From assembly GCA_030039895.1 (NCBI GenBank), contig JASHUR010000165.1:1-5973 (forward strand): DNA of 5,973 nt, given 5' to 3'. Below the pieces are notes generated by a model, which saw only the letters and a list, made by a program, of their open reading frames with translations, made no database searches and was not told where the DNA came from. The translations under genes and the position numbers were made by a program. Every line of letters starts with the position of its first letter. Position 1 is the first letter of the stretch. This DNA comes from Acidobacteriaceae bacterium (lineage in GTDB: Bacteria; Acidobacteriota; Terriglobia; Terriglobales; Acidobacteriaceae). Shown here piece by piece: positions 4,512-5,973 of this stretch.

Positions 4512-5672
4512 ATGTCCACGCATAGACTCTCTCGCCGCAGCTTCATTACGAATACATTCTGCGTGGCCGCCTCTGCGGTCATAGGGCTGCCCGCTCTTGA
4601 TGCGTTGGCACAGACTCAATACGGCGGTCCCCAGCAGCCCCGTGGAAGAGGTCAGCTTACCGGTGGCTTTCAGCGGCAGTTTCGCGTGCCGGCCATGTCC
4701 GTGGCCGTCTCGAAGAACGGACGGTTTGTCTACGACCGTGCCGGTGGCATGGCAGATCATCAGCATATGATGCAGGCACAGCTGGATAGCCTCTTCCGCA
4801 TTGCCAGCCTATCCAAGCCGATCACAGCGGTCGCCATCTTTTCTCTCATTGAGCAGGGCAAGCTCCGCCTCACAGACAAGGTCTTCGGCCCATCCGGTGT
4901 GCTTGGCTTGCAATACGGCAAGCCGCCTTTCATGCAGTACGTTGCGGATATTACCGTAGACCACTTGCTTTGCCACACGTCGGGGGGATGGCCTGCGGAC
5001 GCCAGCGACCCGATGCTCCACAATAACGGATGGGACCAGGGAAAACTCATTTCGCATACGATCGCGAATGTGCCGCTCACCAGCGTACCGGGCGCGCAGT
5101 TTATCTATTCCAATTTCGGATACTGCATCCTGGGCCGCGTTATCGAGCAGATTACCGGTCAGCCGTATGCCTCCTGGGTGGAGGCTAATATTCTTGCTCC
5201 GTGCGGTATTACCACCATGCAGATCGGGGCCAACCACGAGCGGGACCGCGCGGCCAGCGAAGTCGTCTATATCGGGCAGTATTCGGAGGATCCATACAAG
5301 ATCAACGTGCTTCGCATGGATTCGACCCAGGGATGGATCGCCTCCGCTACGCAACTCGTACAGTTTCTTAACCACGTTGCCGGGGCGCCCGGCATTCCCG
5401 CCATTCTGAAGCCGGAAACGGTGCGTATGATGACCACTCCTGTTTCTGTTATTCCTGCCGGAAGCCCGCTCTATGCGCGTGGCTGGATGATTGCCGAAGA
5501 CGGGAGCTGGTGGCATAACGGAAGCCTGCCCGGCTCCACTTCACTTATGGTTCGCACACCGGACGGCGCCTGCTGGGCCGCACTCTGCAATACACGTACG
5601 GAGCCCCACGACGAAATGGACAGCGCCCTTATCAATATGATGGGGGACCTGGCGAGCAGCTTTTCCGGCTGA
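4512..5672 (+). CDS. Tat-exported serine hydrolase, class C beta-lactamase family (S12-like)
   Basis: The protein is 386 residues. The N-terminus carries a twin-arginine signal, SRRSFI (R8/R9), a hydrophobic segment and an ALAQ cleavage region near residue 33. The catalytic domain has all three motifs of the beta-lactamase/esterase/DD-peptidase fold: SxxK as S99-L100-S101-K102 in FRIASLSKPIT, YxN as Y199-S200-N201 in FIYSNFGYCILGRVIEQITG, and the third box H335-N336-G337 in WWHNGSLPGS. HLLCHTSGGW (151-160) is also typical. Members include carboxylesterases, D-amino-acid peptidases and beta-lactam-recognising proteins; the HxG box instead of KTG fits an esterase or peptidase at least as well as a true beta-lactamase. 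The substrate cannot be told from sequence. AAAAAGGA at 4495-4502 supports the ATG at 4512. It probably shares a transcript with the gene at 4041-4448, since no promoter is visible in the 63-nt gap. Tat export implies folding in the cytoplasm before transport. Confidence 0.9.
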   Translation: MSTHRLSRRSFITNTFCVAASAVIGLPALDALAQTQYGGPQQPRGRGQLTGGFQRQFRVPAMSVAVSKNGRFVYDRAGGMADHQHMMQAQLDSLFRIASLSKPITAVAIFSLIEQGKLRLTDKVFGPSGVLGLQYGKPPFMQYVADITVDHLLCHTSGGWPADASDPMLHNNGWDQGKLISHTIANVPLTSVPGAQFIYSNFGYCILGRVIEQITGQPYASWVEANILAPCGITTMQIGANHERDRAASEVVYIGQYSEDPYKINVLRMDSTQGWIASATQLVQFLNHVAGAPGIPAILKPETVRMMTTPVSVIPAGSPLYARGWMIAEDGSWWHNGSLPGSTSLMVRTPDGACWAALCNTRTEPHDEMDSALINMMGDLASSFSG

Positions 5673-5821
5673 AACCTGGAAGCTCGACGCTTCGGTATCG
5701 CCGTATCTTCAAGCCATTGAGGTTGGTCTAAATTGGGTCAGTAGAGCACGGGCTATTGCAGGTGACGAAGCTGTTGACTACGTCGATCAGCACGTCGAGG
5801 CGGGCAATCGCGCGGTCGGGC

Positions 5822-5973
5822 TTAGCGGCGCGACGCTGACAGCTGTGTCTGGGACTGGGCGGGCAGTTGCTTGATCGGGGAAGCGGAAGCCGATCGGTCC
5901 AGCCAGCCTGCAGCCCCGATCATTTCGACCACCAGCAATATGGCCAGTACAAGCAGCCCGTGGCGGATTACGG
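5822..5973 (-). CDS. Possible membrane protein, C-terminal end (5' end outside window)
   Basis: On the minus strand a frame enters from the right edge (first full codon at 5971) and ends at TAA 5824-5822, giving 49 residues. They begin VIRHGLLVLAILLVVEMIG, a convincing transmembrane helix of about 18-20 residues, continue AAGWLDRS, and end in a polar Ser/Gln-rich tail (SQTQLSASRR). Codon third positions are mostly G or C, as in the neighbouring genes. No family can be assigned from so short a piece. It would be convergent with the serine hydrolase. A competing plus-strand frame (5641-5880) is also open but has no good start. The 149 nt between 5673 and 5821 hold nothing I can support as a gene or terminator. 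Confidence 0.4.
   Translation of the reverse strand, partial: VIRHGLLVLAILLVVEMIGAAGWLDRSASASPIKQLPAQSQTQLSASRR

Noticed and set aside
4809..5516. 235-codon minus-strand ORF opposite the serine hydrolase
   Set aside because: The plus-strand gene has all three catalytic motifs and a Tat signal; the antisense frame has no recognisable motif.

Overview
The base composition, codon use and protein families suggest an Acidobacteriota-like soil bacterium. This is an inference from the style of the proteins (a DUF3300 protein with a Gly/Tyr/His/Pro tail, a small SmbP-like secreted protein, a Tat-exported serine hydrolase), not an identification. The window has no mobile element, rRNA, tRNA or CRISPR array.

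Layout. 1-271 (+) is the C-terminal end of a MOSC-domain protein. 426-788 (-) is a stand-alone response-regulator receiver protein, convergent with the MOSC gene. 1036-1704 (+) is a NarL/FixJ-type response regulator, divergent from the receiver gene. 1959-3410 (+) encodes an exported DUF3300 protein with a repetitive tail, followed after 44 nt by a small exported SmbP-like protein (3455-3727). A 313-nt gap then holds a long imperfect hairpin (3794-3845) and a regulatory element. After it come a small exported beta-rich protein of unknown function (4041-4448) and, 63 nt later, a Tat-exported class C beta-lactamase-family serine hydrolase (4512-5672). The right edge may carry the C-terminal end of a minus-strand membrane protein (5822-5973).

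The main discovery is a 39-bp composite element present three times with identical internal spacing: 863-901 (-), 1730-1768 (+) and 3953-3991 (+). Each copy has three related heptamers, TGTGTGG, CCACACA and TGTGTAG. The first two form a 7-2-7 inverted repeat. A gap of exactly 6 nt follows, then the third heptamer, then 3 nt, then an invariant CCTCTAT. Each copy lies upstream of, and points toward, a different transcription unit: the receiver gene, the DUF3300/SmbP-like pair, and the unknown exported protein plus the hydrolase. The 7-2-7 geometry is the one known for NarL-family DNA-binding domains, and a NarL-family regulator is encoded between the sites. The simplest model is a local regulon in which this regulator controls a second receiver protein and a set of exported proteins. 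The binding assignment is inference; the repeat itself is directly visible.
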